A stretch of 64,000 bases of DNA from Brevundimonas terrae (GTDB lineage: Bacteria; Pseudomonadota; Alphaproteobacteria; Caulobacterales; Caulobacteraceae), in contig NZ_JAASQT010000003.1 in NCBI RefSeq assembly GCF_011761985.1, positions 186,001-250,000 on the forward strand. The letters are read 5' to 3'. Position 1 is the first letter of the stretch. Each line of letters begins with the position of its first letter. Position numbers and translations under genes: made by a program. The notes under the pieces were generated by a model. It ran no database searches, was not told where the DNA came from, and saw nothing but the letters and a program-made list of their open reading frames with translations. Shown piece by piece: positions 41,880 to 49,500 of the stretch.

Positions 41880-42659
41880 TTACTGGGCTTGGGCAGGTTG
41901 GGCTTGGGCAGTAGGTGCAGACTCGGCCGGAGCCGGAGCAGCAGCCGGTGCCGCCATTTGCGGCTGGGCCGGCAGCTTGGCCGCTTCGTCAACGATCTTG
42001 CGGACCGCGCCATGCGTACCGGAATCGATCAGTTGAACCGCAACCACGGCACGCTGGCGCACCGTTTGCGGTACATCCTGCCCCAGTTGCAGCTGGACGA
42101 AGGTTTCACGCGCTTCTGTCGGTTTGTTGTGCAGCAGTTGCACAGTCGCCAGAGCTTCCTGAGCCAGCGCACGATAAGGGCGTTTTTCCCCCGTCAGCGG
42201 CTCCAGACGCTTGGTCATGTCTTCCAGCGAACCCTTGTCCACCAGCAGATAGGCCGCCTTAAGGGCAGCACCATCGGCGATGATCGGGTCGCGACCGGCC
42301 TTGGCGGCTTCGTCAAACAGGCGCACGGCCTCTTCGTTCTTGCCTTGCTCGACGGCAATACCGGCCTGTTGCATCAGGGCCAGCGCCTTATAGCCGCGCG
42401 ACGCGGTATCGGCGGCCTCGCCAAAGGCGGTATTGGCCTGATCCATATTACCGGCAGTAAAGGCTTCGATACCGCGCTGGTACGCCACCGAAGCCTTGTC
42501 GGCCTCGTTGGTTTGCCATGTCTGGTATCCCCACCAGCCCAAGGCACTGATCAGCGCAATCGCACCGACACCGGCGCCAATCGGCAGCCAGGTACGCGCA
42601 AGACGCTTATAACGTTCGGAGCGAAGCTCCTCTTCGACCTGTTCGAAGACATCAACCAA
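41880..42659 (-). CDS. YfgM-like tetratricopeptide membrane protein
   Basis: This is an inner-membrane-anchored periplasmic protein of 259 residues. It has one membrane helix at about 25-45 (PIGAGVGAIALISALGWWGY) followed by helical TPR-like repeats (about 55-210), for example GIEAFTAGNMDQANTAFGEAA. The C-terminus is Ala/Pro/Gln-rich. YfgM associates with SecYEG and PpiD and helps deliver envelope proteins. The open frame has no ATG near the natural N-terminus; TTG 42657-42659 (GGGG eight bases upstream) gives a short cytoplasmic tail EQVEEELRSERYKRL and is preferred. It is upstream of bamB and der. Confidence 0.82.
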   Translation of the reverse strand: MVDVFEQVEEELRSERYKRLARTWLPIGAGVGAIALISALGWWGYQTWQTNEADKASVAYQRGIEAFTAGNMDQANTAFGEAADTASRGYKALALMQQAGIAVEQGKNEEAVRLFDEAAKAGRDPIIADGAALKAAYLLVDKGSLEDMTKRLEPLTGEKRPYRALAQEALATVQLLHNKPTEARETFVQLQLGQDVPQTVRQRAVVAVQLIDSGTHGAVRKIVDEAAKLPAQPQMAAPAAAPAPAESAPTAQAQPAQAQ

Positions 42660-42805
42660 GACAGTCGCCCCAAAAGCCGTTGAAAACACGGGTGGCAAAT
42701 TCGTCGCGACCCTAAAGTGTCCCGACGCCGCCCGCAACGCAGCCTGTGCGATAGACGGGTTCTTTTTCGCGATTAACGGCGGATCAAGGCTGTAAAACGG
42801 CGATC

Positions 42806-43225
42806 TTACAGAGAATTGGCGAGCCGGATCGCACTGGCCACCAGTACCAGCGTCAGGATCACCCCCGACAGCATCAGAATCTGTGCGCCCGAGAACGAAC
42901 CCAGCGAAAAGCCCGTCAAACCCAGTTGCTGGGCGGCATCACGCACCGGCTCGAACATCGAACTGGCCTCGCCCTTCTGAAGAATCGTCGCCAGCGAACC
43001 CTCGTCCAGACTGCCCTGCAGGACATTTTTCATCTGCACGCTTACGAATTGTCGCAAAAACACAAACGCCGCCGCGACAGCCAGCACCAACATCAGCGCC
43101 CGTCGCCATTTCCAGCGGTTTTCCAGCCTGACAGCCACCTCGGCATCAAAAAGCGCCGAATCGGCAAACTCGGGCGTTACGCGATAGGCCCGCTCGATGG
43201 CGGGGTCGAATTCATCAGCCGACAC
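42806..43225 (-). CDS. Small membrane protein paired with ECF sigma factor (possible anti-sigma)
   Basis: This is a 139-residue protein with an acidic N-terminal cytoplasmic stretch of about 40 residues, one membrane helix at about 43-61 (ALMLVLAVAAAFVFLRQF), a periplasmic loop of about 50 residues and a second helix near the C-terminus (ILMLSGVILTLVLVASA). Its start overlaps the end of the ECF sigma gene by 11 bp, a common sign of a cognate anti-sigma factor. No zinc-binding HxxxCxxC motif is present, so it is not a ZAS-type anti-sigma. The role is inferred from position only. Confidence 0.6.
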   Translation of the reverse strand: MSADEFDPAIERAYRVTPEFADSALFDAEVAVRLENRWKWRRALMLVLAVAAAFVFLRQFVSVQMKNVLQGSLDEGSLATILQKGEASSMFEPVRDAAQQLGLTGFSLGSFSGAQILMLSGVILTLVLVASAIRLANSL

Positions 43226-43787
43226 GGTCCAACCTCGTTTCAGCAGTTTGCACGGGCAGAAGATGTCCCCTCAGCTTCTGTAGCCCGCGTTTGACATGTG
43301 ATTTCACCGTCCCCAGCGGCAGGTTCAACGACTTGCCGATCTCTTCATGCGTCAGACCTGCACCATGGCACAAGGACACACACAGACGCTCGGAATCGCT
43401 AAGCGCGTTCAGGGCCTTGTCCAGATCGAACCGTCCAATCGGGTCCATCTCCAGACTTTGCCAGTCCTCGTCGCCCAGCAGTTCCAGATCGGCATAGCGG
43501 GCATCATGACGGATCTGGCGCAGATAAAGCCGCGCCGCGATCCGTCCGACCCAGGAGCCGAAGCTCCCCTGCCCGCGAAAATCCATACATTTCTCATAGG
43601 CCCGCATGAAGGCGTCCTGCGCCAGATCATCGGCCAGCGCATATTGGGCACCCATGCGGCGCAGCAAGGCCCGAACGAACGGCGAATGCCGTCGCACCAG
43701 CTCGCCATACTCACGACGACCGCCAGCTGCCGACAAGGCAGCCAGCTCGACGTCATGCATGGCCGAAAGGGGCTGTGTTCGGATCAT
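43215..43787 (-). CDS. ECF RNA polymerase sigma factor
   Basis: This is a group IV sigma factor of 190 residues. Region 2 (about 20-95) shows YALADDLAQDAFMRAYEKCMDF and FGSWVGRIAARLYLRQIRH. Region 4 (about 120-175) shows LSDSERLCVSLCHGAGLTHEE and LNLPLGTVKSHVKRGLQKLR. I prefer ATG 43785-43787 (MIRTQPLSAMHD), 13 bp after the upstream gene; the frame extends further with poor coding character. It lies between a DUF6249-type membrane protein and a two-helix membrane protein that overlaps its 3' end. The trigger is unknown. Confidence 0.9.
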   Translation of the reverse strand: MIRTQPLSAMHDVELAALSAAGGRREYGELVRRHSPFVRALLRRMGAQYALADDLAQDAFMRAYEKCMDFRGQGSFGSWVGRIAARLYLRQIRHDARYADLELLGDEDWQSLEMDPIGRFDLDKALNALSDSERLCVSLCHGAGLTHEEIGKSLNLPLGTVKSHVKRGLQKLRGHLLPVQTAETRLDRVG

Positions 43788-43800
43788 TGTCCGGGCAATC

Positions 43801-44196
43801 TCAATCCGGAATCTTGTTAAAGAACGACAATACCAGATATGCGATGCCAAATACGAACGGGATGCTGGCTATGCCCATCGTGCCCATGCCGATCCAGCGC
43901 GTATCGCCGAACTCGACATCACCAAAGAAGCCCAGCAACGCGATGCCGATACCGGCCGCAATCCACAACACACCACGGCGGATATCGCGCGTCCGCGACG
44001 GCAGACCCTTTTTCACATCGCGGGTCATGACCTCGATCAGTTCGGCAGGCAGGCTCTGGCCCTCGGCAATCGCGGCACGCACCGTTTTCTGCATCTCGCG
44101 GTTGCTGCGATGCTTCAGATAAGGCGGGATGGTGCAGATGGCAGTCAGACTGCCAAAAACGCCAATCACAGCAAACAGACCGGTCAACTCTTCCAT
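43801..44196 (-). CDS. DUF6249-like membrane protein
   Basis: This is a 131-residue inner-membrane protein. An N-terminal helix (LTGLFAVIGVFGSLTAI) is followed by a cytoplasmic stretch with YLKHRSNREMQKTVRAAI and two C-terminal helices (about 82-102 and 105-127). The combination of a helix and a YRxxRERh-type cytoplasmic arm fits the DUF6249 family that often accompanies ECF sigma factors. The start at 44194-44196 is fixed by GGAG nine bases upstream. It is the first gene of a three-gene run with the ECF sigma factor and its overlapping partner. Confidence 0.75.
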   Translation of the reverse strand: MEELTGLFAVIGVFGSLTAICTIPPYLKHRSNREMQKTVRAAIAEGQSLPAELIEVMTRDVKKGLPSRTRDIRRGVLWIAAGIGIALLGFFGDVEFGDTRWIGMGTMGIASIPFVFGIAYLVLSFFNKIPD

Positions 44197-44363
44197 GAAA
44201 AATCTCCTTCCGACTGGCCCGCGAAAACGGAGCCTTCGGATGTATGAGGCATCCACCTAGCCCTACGGATGCAGGCACGCGCATGAAATCTTTGTAAGAC
44301 TTGGCGGAAGCTTGGCAGGCAGCCTGTGCGTTGACCTTGGTATCACCCACCGGAGGATGCCGC

Positions 44364-44603
44364 ATGGCACTCATTACCTATCGCATTCAGGAACACGACG
44401 GCGGCTGGGCCTATCGACTGGGCGACACCTGGTCGGAAACCTATCCGAACCATGACAGCGCCGCCGCCGCCGCACGCCACGTCGCCCGCGAGCAGAAAGT
44501 GCCCGATGAAAATGCCTGTATCGAATACCAGAACGCCGACGGCGAATGGGTCACCGAACGGGCGGACGGCCATGACCGCCCGCGCACCGATGTGAAGGCC
44601 TAG
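44364..44603 (+). CDS. DUF2188-like small protein
   Basis: This is a 79-residue cytosolic protein starting at ATG 44364, fixed by GGAGG nine bases upstream. The pattern YRIQEHDGGWAYRLGDTWSE, then SAAAAARHVAREQKV and EYQNADGEWVTE, fits DUF2188 proteins: a GGWxxR/K strand, a helix with Ala repeats, and an xxxxDG strand. The function is unknown. It converges with the ArsC/Spx-like gene, only 15 bp away, with no obvious terminator between them. Confidence 0.7.
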   Translation: MALITYRIQEHDGGWAYRLGDTWSETYPNHDSAAAAARHVAREQKVPDENACIEYQNADGEWVTERADGHDRPRTDVKA

Positions 44604-44618
44604 ATCAGCCCTGCTTGT

Positions 44619-44972
44619 TTAGCCTTTGAGGGCCGCCTGATAGATTTCCGGCTTGAAGCCCAGAACCGTCTTGCCATTGCCCATATCCAGCACCGGACGC
44701 TTGATCATCGACGGCTGCTCCATCATCAGGGCAATGGCCTTGGTGGCATCAATATCGGCCTTGGCCTCGTCCGGCAGCTTGCGGAAGGTGGTGCCCGCCT
44801 TGTTCAGCACCTTCTCCCAGCCATGCTCGGCCACCCACTTCTCCAGCTCGGCCTTGTCCGCACCCTTCACCTTATAGTCGTGAAAGTCATAGGCCACGCC
44901 GTTCTCGTCCAGCCAGACACGGGCCTTCTTCATCGTGTCACAGGCTTTGATGCCGAAAAGGGTGATGGCCAT
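44619..44972 (-). CDS. ArsC/Spx family thioredoxin-fold protein (YffB-like)
   Basis: This is a 117-residue thioredoxin-fold protein of the ArsC/Spx family. The start ATG 44970-44972 has CAGGAG seven bases upstream. The N-terminal FGIKACDTMKKARVWLDENGV has a single active-site Cys, and the family pattern continues with YDFHDYK, TTFRKL and PSMIKRPVLDMG. This matches the YffB/MgsR branch rather than known arsenate reductases, which carry other Cys and Arg residues. Arsenate reduction should not be assumed. It lies just left of an insertion sequence. Confidence 0.85.
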   Translation of the reverse strand: MAITLFGIKACDTMKKARVWLDENGVAYDFHDYKVKGADKAELEKWVAEHGWEKVLNKAGTTFRKLPDEAKADIDATKAIALMMEQPSMIKRPVLDMGNGKTVLGFKPEIYQAALKG

Positions 44973-45108
44973 GATGCGCTCCTGAACTGTTGCCCTAAAC
45001 GGGTGCTCTGGCGGCTGTCGCATCGAACGGCAGATAGGTCAAATGAAGTGGCCGCGTCAGAAGTCTAATGTCTGGGTGCGGCTTTCTCACTCAGTTCCGC
45101 TTACGACC

Positions 45109-46685
45109 GAGGCTGTGTAAAAACGGCTTCCGTTCGAGCGAATTAGGTTAGCCTCCTGAGGTCTTCAGGAGGTGGGTATGAACCGCTTCGTTCAGGGTGT
45201 AGATCGCCGGCAGCAAACTTTGCTTCCCGAGTGTCTCGATGACTATGTGGCCGAGGATAACCCCGTCCGGGTCGTCGATGTCTTTGTCGATGAACTGGAT
45301 CTGAGGGGTCTGGGCTTCGAGGGTATGACGCCTGCGGCGACGGGCCGACCGGCCTATCACCCGGCCATGCTGCTGAAGCTCTATGTCTACGGCTACTTGA
45401 ACAAGGTGCAATCCAGTCGACGTCTGGAGCGTGAGGCGCAGCGCAACGTCGAGCTGATGTGGCTGACGGGGCGATTGGCACCGGATCACAAAACCATCGC
45501 CGACTTTCGCCGTGAGAACGGTCCGGCGATCCAAGCGGCCTGTGCCCAGTTCATCGTGCTGTGTAGGCAACTGGGCTTGTTCGGATCGGCGCTGGTCGCC
45601 ATCGACGGCTCGAAGTTCAAGGCGGTCAACACCCGCGACAAGAACTTCACCGCCTACAAGGTGAAGCGGCGGATTGAACAGGTTGCTGAGCACATCGCGG
45701 GCTATCTACAGGATCTGGACACAGCGGATCGCCATGAGGGCGAGGCCGCCGAGACGCGGTCCGGAAGACTGGCAGAAAAGGTCGAGCGGCTGCGCGACCA
45801 GATGGCGATGCTGAAGGCCATGGAGGCTGAGGTCGAAGCATCGCCAGATGGCCAGGTGTCTCTGACCGATCCAGACGCCCGCGCCATGGCGACATCGGGT
45901 CGTGGCAGCGGCATCGTCGGTTACAACGTCCAGTCGGCCGTCGAAGGCGAGCACCATCTGATCGTCGCCCACGAGGTGGTGATGACTGGCTCCGATAGGC
46001 AGCAACTGGCGAACATGGCCGGTCAAGCCAAGGACGCCATGGGCATAGAGACGCTCGATGTGCTGGCCGACCGGGGCTACTTCTCCGGTGAAGAAATTTT
46101 GGCCTGCGAGGCCTTGGGCGTGATGCCTTTCGTGCCAAAGACGCTGACCTCAGGTGCAAAAGCTAATGGACGCTTCGGAAAGCAGGACTTCGTCTATCTG
46201 CCCGATCAGGACGCCTACCGTTGTCCGTCCGGGGCGCTACTGCCGCATCACATGACGACCATCGAGAAGGGCATGACTCTGCATCGGTACTGGGATCGGG
46301 CCAGTTGCACCGGCTGCTCCCTGAAGGCCCAATGCACGCCCAGCGTCGGGCGTAGGGTCACGCGCTGGGAACATGAGGCGGTGATCGATGCGCTACAGGC
46401 CCGAATGGACCTGAGACCTCGCGCCATGCGCGAACGGCGAAGTCTAGTCGAACACCCGTTTGGGACAATCAAGGCCTGGATGGGGCACTCCCACTTCCTG
46501 ATGAAGCGACTGCCGAATGTGAAGACCGAGATCAGCCTCCACATCCTAGCCTACAACATGAAGCGGGTGATGGCCGTGCTGGGAACAAAGCCGCTGATGG
46601 AAGCGATCAGGGCATGAGATAATGACGATCTGCGCCTCGATGCCCGATGCGGAAAAACCTGTTCGGTGCGTTTTTACACAGCCTC
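45109..46685 (+). mobile_element. IS1182-family insertion sequence, intact
   Basis: The element spans 1577 bp. Terminal inverted repeats of 17 bp match perfectly: GAGGCTGTGTAAAAACG at 45109-45125 and its complement at 46669-46685. A 4-bp GACC direct repeat flanks it (45105-45108 and 46686-46689), consistent with a target-site duplication. It carries one full-length transposase. The ends and the open frame are undamaged, so the insertion is likely recent or still active. Confidence 0.92.
45178..46617 (+). CDS. IS1182 family transposase
   Basis: This is a DDE transposase of 479 residues. ATG 45178 follows AGGAGG closely; a GTG two codons upstream is also in frame. The N-terminal half has the IS1182 DUF772 region (GRPAYHPAMLLKLYVYGY, then RLAPDHKTIADFRREN). 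Catalytic Asp positions are in VAIDGSKFKAVN and VLADRGYFSGEE, and the Glu is in ERRSLVEHPFGTIKAW, giving the DDE set. A four-Cys zinc-like segment (CTGCSLKAQC) lies near residue 380. No frameshift or stop interrupts it. Confidence 0.95.
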   Translation: MNRFVQGVDRRQQTLLPECLDDYVAEDNPVRVVDVFVDELDLRGLGFEGMTPAATGRPAYHPAMLLKLYVYGYLNKVQSSRRLEREAQRNVELMWLTGRLAPDHKTIADFRRENGPAIQAACAQFIVLCRQLGLFGSALVAIDGSKFKAVNTRDKNFTAYKVKRRIEQVAEHIAGYLQDLDTADRHEGEAAETRSGRLAEKVERLRDQMAMLKAMEAEVEASPDGQVSLTDPDARAMATSGRGSGIVGYNVQSAVEGEHHLIVAHEVVMTGSDRQQLANMAGQAKDAMGIETLDVLADRGYFSGEEILACEALGVMPFVPKTLTSGAKANGRFGKQDFVYLPDQDAYRCPSGALLPHHMTTIEKGMTLHRYWDRASCTGCSLKAQCTPSVGRRVTRWEHEAVIDALQARMDLRPRAMRERRSLVEHPFGTIKAWMGHSHFLMKRLPNVKTEISLHILAYNMKRVMAVLGTKPLMEAIRA

Positions 46686-46715
46686 GACCCGTTGCGAACT
46701 TGAACGAAGCCATCA

Positions 46716-46976
46716 TCAATCAGGAAAGGCGGTACCGTCGGCCAGAGCTTTCCTCAACTGTGCACGCCGGAACTTGCCAAACTGCGGATCACGTCGCTGA
46801 AGCGTTTCCTCCAAGAAAAGGAAGACGACTGGAGAAACATCCAGATCCTGTTCGTCTAGACGCCCAATCCAACCTAGAGCTTCATCCCAGGCAGCCAGCC
46901 AATCCACTTGACAACTTTCTTCGGCCTTAAGCTGGCGCTCCACGAAGTCCATCAGGTCACTAATCAAGTTGTGCAT
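46716..46976 (-). CDS. Hypothetical protein beside the IS element
   Basis: This is an 86-residue acidic protein ending 30 bp from the right end of the IS. The sequence shows a helical N-terminus (MHNLISDLMDFVERQLKAEE) and a second helical part, with a Trp-rich centre (WLAAWDEALGWIGRLDEQ). No signal peptide or known motif is visible. The ribosome-binding site is weak. Base composition here looks less GC-rich than the surroundings. The function is unknown; it may be a leftover of foreign DNA. The 222 bp to its left (46977-47198) hold no gene that I can support. Confidence 0.45.
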   Translation of the reverse strand: MHNLISDLMDFVERQLKAEESCQVDWLAAWDEALGWIGRLDEQDLDVSPVVFLFLEETLQRRDPQFGKFRRAQLRKALADGTAFPD

Positions 46977-47198
46977 CGGAGTCCCGCTAGCTGCTAGGAG
47001 ACATCCTTACCACGCAATGCCCGCTTCCAACCCATAACAGATATTCTGAGGTTCTGTTTTTGGCTACACACTGATCAGCAAGCTCACTCAAAACCCTCGC
47101 AACTCGCTCACAGATAGGCATGGGTGGAGTTGCCCGCTTCATCCTTGGCTGGCAGGGTGCGGATAGAAACAACAGTCCTTCAAGCTATCGAGCCTCCC

Positions 47199-47450
47199 AT
47201 GAGATCGCCAAGCCATGAACCGGTTATCTTGCGCTTCATTCTGGGCATACTGGCGTTCTGGCTGATTTCTCTCGTATTCGCAGTGCTGGCCTTCATCTCG
47301 TTTGCGCTGCTCATTGGCCACACTTATGGGGACCTTAGCCCCCGCGCGGACATGATGTTCTGGGGCCTCTCGCTCCTGTTGTTACTGGGTTATTCGGCCA
47401 GTCTGTTCTTCGGGATGCGATTGGCCATCAAGAAGCGGACGCCCCGCTGA
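47199..47450 (+). CDS. Small two-helix membrane protein
   Basis: This is an 83-residue protein starting at ATG 47199. It contains two hydrophobic segments (about 10-41, LRFILGILAFWLISLVFAVL and on, and about 55-77, FWGLSLLLLLGYSASLFFG) and a basic C-terminus (IKKRTPR). The frame is open 25 codons further upstream, without a good start. No family is recognised. It lies just before a DUF4893 lipoprotein on the same strand, 71 bp away, and may be cotranscribed with it. Confidence 0.5.
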   Translation: MRSPSHEPVILRFILGILAFWLISLVFAVLAFISFALLIGHTYGDLSPRADMMFWGLSLLLLLGYSASLFFGMRLAIKKRTPR

Positions 47451-47521
47451 GAAACTCTACACCGGACATGGCGAACCATACGCCGCGCCCCCCGTTATTC
47501 CGACCTAACAGGAGCCAGACC

Positions 47522-48277
47522 ATGAAGCTGCGTTCAGTCCTTAGTGTCCCTACATCCGCTCTGATACTGTTCATCGGCGCATGTGACCGGCAGCCGGAAC
47601 CGGCGGCAAAGAACGAGCCAGCGGTTCAGGTTGAGGCAACCGACGGCATTCCGGATGACGTTATCGGCCAACCTGCTGCGCCCACTCCCTCCCAAGGAAA
47701 ACAGTCTCAAGGCGAACAGACTCAAGGAGAACAGGGCGGCACCGACGACTGGCACAAGGTGGCGTCGGCAACCGACACAGCCCTGCTGGGCCGACTGGAC
47801 GAGGCGTGGAACACCGCCCTGACCCGAGCCAAAAACGATGGTTACGGTCAGGAACTGAAGGCGCTGGGCGCGCTGGTTGCACCCGATGCCGGACAGAGCG
47901 GGCGGTTGCAGCCCGCACCCGGCAATTATCGCTGCCGTACTATCAAGCTGGGTGTGCGCGGTGATGTGGGCACAGGTTTTGACGCCTATCCCTATTTTGC
48001 CTGCCGTGTGGAACTGACGGTGGGTGGCGACCTGATCCTTGAAAAAACGACAGGCAGCCAGCGCATCAGAGGCCTGCTGTATCCCGATAGCGAGCGCCGT
48101 CTGGTCTATGTCGGCACGCAGAGCTGGGGTGATGAAAAAGGCTTCCCCGCCTATGGCCAGCAGCCCGAACGGGACCAGTCGGGCGTACTGGAGCGGATTG
48201 GCGACCAGCGCTGGCGTCTGGTCATCCCCTTCCCCAAACAGGAATCCCAACTCGACATTATCGAGATCGTGCGCTGA
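47522..48277 (+). CDS. DUF4893 lipoprotein
   Basis: This is an exported lipoprotein of 251 residues. ATG 47522 has CAGGAG upstream and opens a signal ending FIGAC, with Cys21 as the lipidated residue. A Gln/Glu-rich spacer (about residues 55-80) is followed by the DUF4893 domain, recognised from LLGRLDEAWNTALTRAK, GNYRCRTIKLGVRG, YPYFACRVEL and the GSQRIRGLLY segment. DUF4893 proteins occur mainly in alphaproteobacteria and have no known function. It precedes the ferric-iron ABC transporter on the same strand but is separated from it by 114 bp and an operator-like site. Confidence 0.78.
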   Translation: MKLRSVLSVPTSALILFIGACDRQPEPAAKNEPAVQVEATDGIPDDVIGQPAAPTPSQGKQSQGEQTQGEQGGTDDWHKVASATDTALLGRLDEAWNTALTRAKNDGYGQELKALGALVAPDAGQSGRLQPAPGNYRCRTIKLGVRGDVGTGFDAYPYFACRVELTVGGDLILEKTTGSQRIRGLLYPDSERRLVYVGTQSWGDEKGFPAYGQQPERDQSGVLERIGDQRWRLVIPFPKQESQLDIIEIVR

Positions 48278-48335
48278 GGCCCGTCCACTGAGTTCTGTGC
48301 ACTGAGGCCTGTGCGTCAGAATGTCTCAATGATTT

Positions 48336-48350
48336 TGCGAGCCATTCGCA
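48336..48350 (+). promoter_or_regulatory. Fur-like operator upstream of the iron ABC transporter
   Basis: TGCGA-GCCAT-TCGCA is an inverted repeat of 5-bp arms around five bases, embedded in ATTTTGCGAGCCATTCGCATTA. It fits the shape of alphaproteobacterial Fur/iron boxes of the type TGCGAnnnnnTCGCA. It lies about 42 bp before the binding-protein start codon. Iron repression through Fur is inferred. Confidence 0.6.
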
Positions 48351-48391
48351 TTAAAGCCACAGACCTCACTGACCCGATCCGGAGTTTCCGT

Positions 48392-49438
48392 ATGCGCCGT
48401 CTTACTGCCCTTGCTGCTGCCGCGGCTGCCCTGACACTTGCCGCCTGTGGCCAGTCGTCGGACAAAGCCGCCGATGGCGCGTCGTCCAAGGTTCTGAACC
48501 TGTACACCGCCCGTCACTATGATGCAGACCAGAAGCTGTACGATCTGTTCGAGGAAAAGACCGGTATCGAGGTCAAGCGCATCGAGGGTCGCCCCGACGA
48601 ACTGATCGCCCGCATGAAGGCCGAGGGCGCCAACAGCCCTGCCGACGTGTTCGTGGCCGCCGACGCCGGTGCCCTGTGGCGCGCACAGGATGCAGGCCTG
48701 CTGCAAACCGTGAACTCCGAAGCTCTGAACGCCGCCATTCCGGAAAACCTGCGCGAGCCGTCGGGCCAGTATTACGGCTTCTCGCGCCGCGCCCGCATCG
48801 TGGCCTATGATCCGGCCAAGGTGCAGCCGAACGAAATCGCCGACTATGCGCAACTGGCCAGCCCGCGCTTCAAGGGCAAGATCTGCGCCCGCTCGGGTGA
48901 CAACGTCTATAACCTGTCGCTGGTCGGTGCCCTGATCGAGGCATGGGGCGAAGACAAGGCCAAGGCATGGGTCGAAGGCGTCACCCAGAACTTTGCCCGT
49001 CCACCCGAAGGTGGTGACCGCGATCAGGTCCGCGCTGTTGCGGCGGGTGTCTGTGAAGTGGCCCTGACCAACAGCTATTATTTCATCCGCATGGCCAATG
49101 GCGAGGATGCCGCCGATCGCGAGATCGCGTCCAAGCTGCGCCTCGGCTTCCCGTCGCTGGACGGTAAAGGCCCGCACGTAAACATCTCGGGTGGCGGTGT
49201 CACGGCCCATGCTCCGAACAAGGAAAACGCGGTTAAATTCCTTGAATTCCTCGCCTCGCCCGAAGCGCAACAGATCGTCACCGAACTGAACTTCGAATAT
49301 CCGGCAGCAAACGGCGCAGCTCCGGCCGCAGCGGTTGCGCCCTATGCCGACTTCACCGCCCATCCGATGAACGTCTCGCGCTATGGCATCAATCAGGCCA
49401 AGGCCCAGTCGATGATCAGCGCGGCGGGCTGGCGATAA
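48392..49438 (+). CDS. Ferric-iron ABC transporter substrate-binding lipoprotein
   Basis: This is the periplasmic iron-binding component of an FbpA/FutA-type importer, 348 residues long. ATG 48392 has GGAG upstream and opens a lipobox ending LTLAAC (Cys19). The mature protein starts NLYTARHYDADQKLYDLFEEKTGIEVKRIEGRPDELIARM. The two Tyr that hold Fe3+ in this family fit the NSYYFIRMAN segment. The conserved GGGVTAHAPNKENAVKFLEFL is present. It is followed by a two-domain permease and an ATPase, completing an importer. An intercistronic hairpin may raise its share of expression. A Fur-like site lies upstream. Confidence 0.93.
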   Translation: MRRLTALAAAAAALTLAACGQSSDKAADGASSKVLNLYTARHYDADQKLYDLFEEKTGIEVKRIEGRPDELIARMKAEGANSPADVFVAADAGALWRAQDAGLLQTVNSEALNAAIPENLREPSGQYYGFSRRARIVAYDPAKVQPNEIADYAQLASPRFKGKICARSGDNVYNLSLVGALIEAWGEDKAKAWVEGVTQNFARPPEGGDRDQVRAVAAGVCEVALTNSYYFIRMANGEDAADREIASKLRLGFPSLDGKGPHVNISGGGVTAHAPNKENAVKFLEFLASPEAQQIVTELNFEYPAANGAAPAAAVAPYADFTAHPMNVSRYGINQAKAQSMISAAGWR

Positions 49439-49467
49439 GCCCCCTAGCCCCATCGCGTAACAAACAG

Positions 49468-49492
49468 GCCCGCCGCGCACGACGCGGCGGGC
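49468..49492 (+). terminator. Intercistronic hairpin between iron-binding protein and permease
   Basis: GCCCGCCGCG (49468-49477) and CGCGGCGGGC (49483-49492) pair perfectly around CACGA and are followed by TTTCGCC. It is strong but has a short T-run, so partial read-through is likely. It would favour the binding protein over the permease. Confidence 0.6.
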
Positions 49493-49500
49493 TTTCGCCT

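Noticed and set aside
44619..44972. Arsenate reductase ArsC
   Set aside because: The fold fits, but the motif set matches the YffB/Spx branch and no ars genes are nearby.
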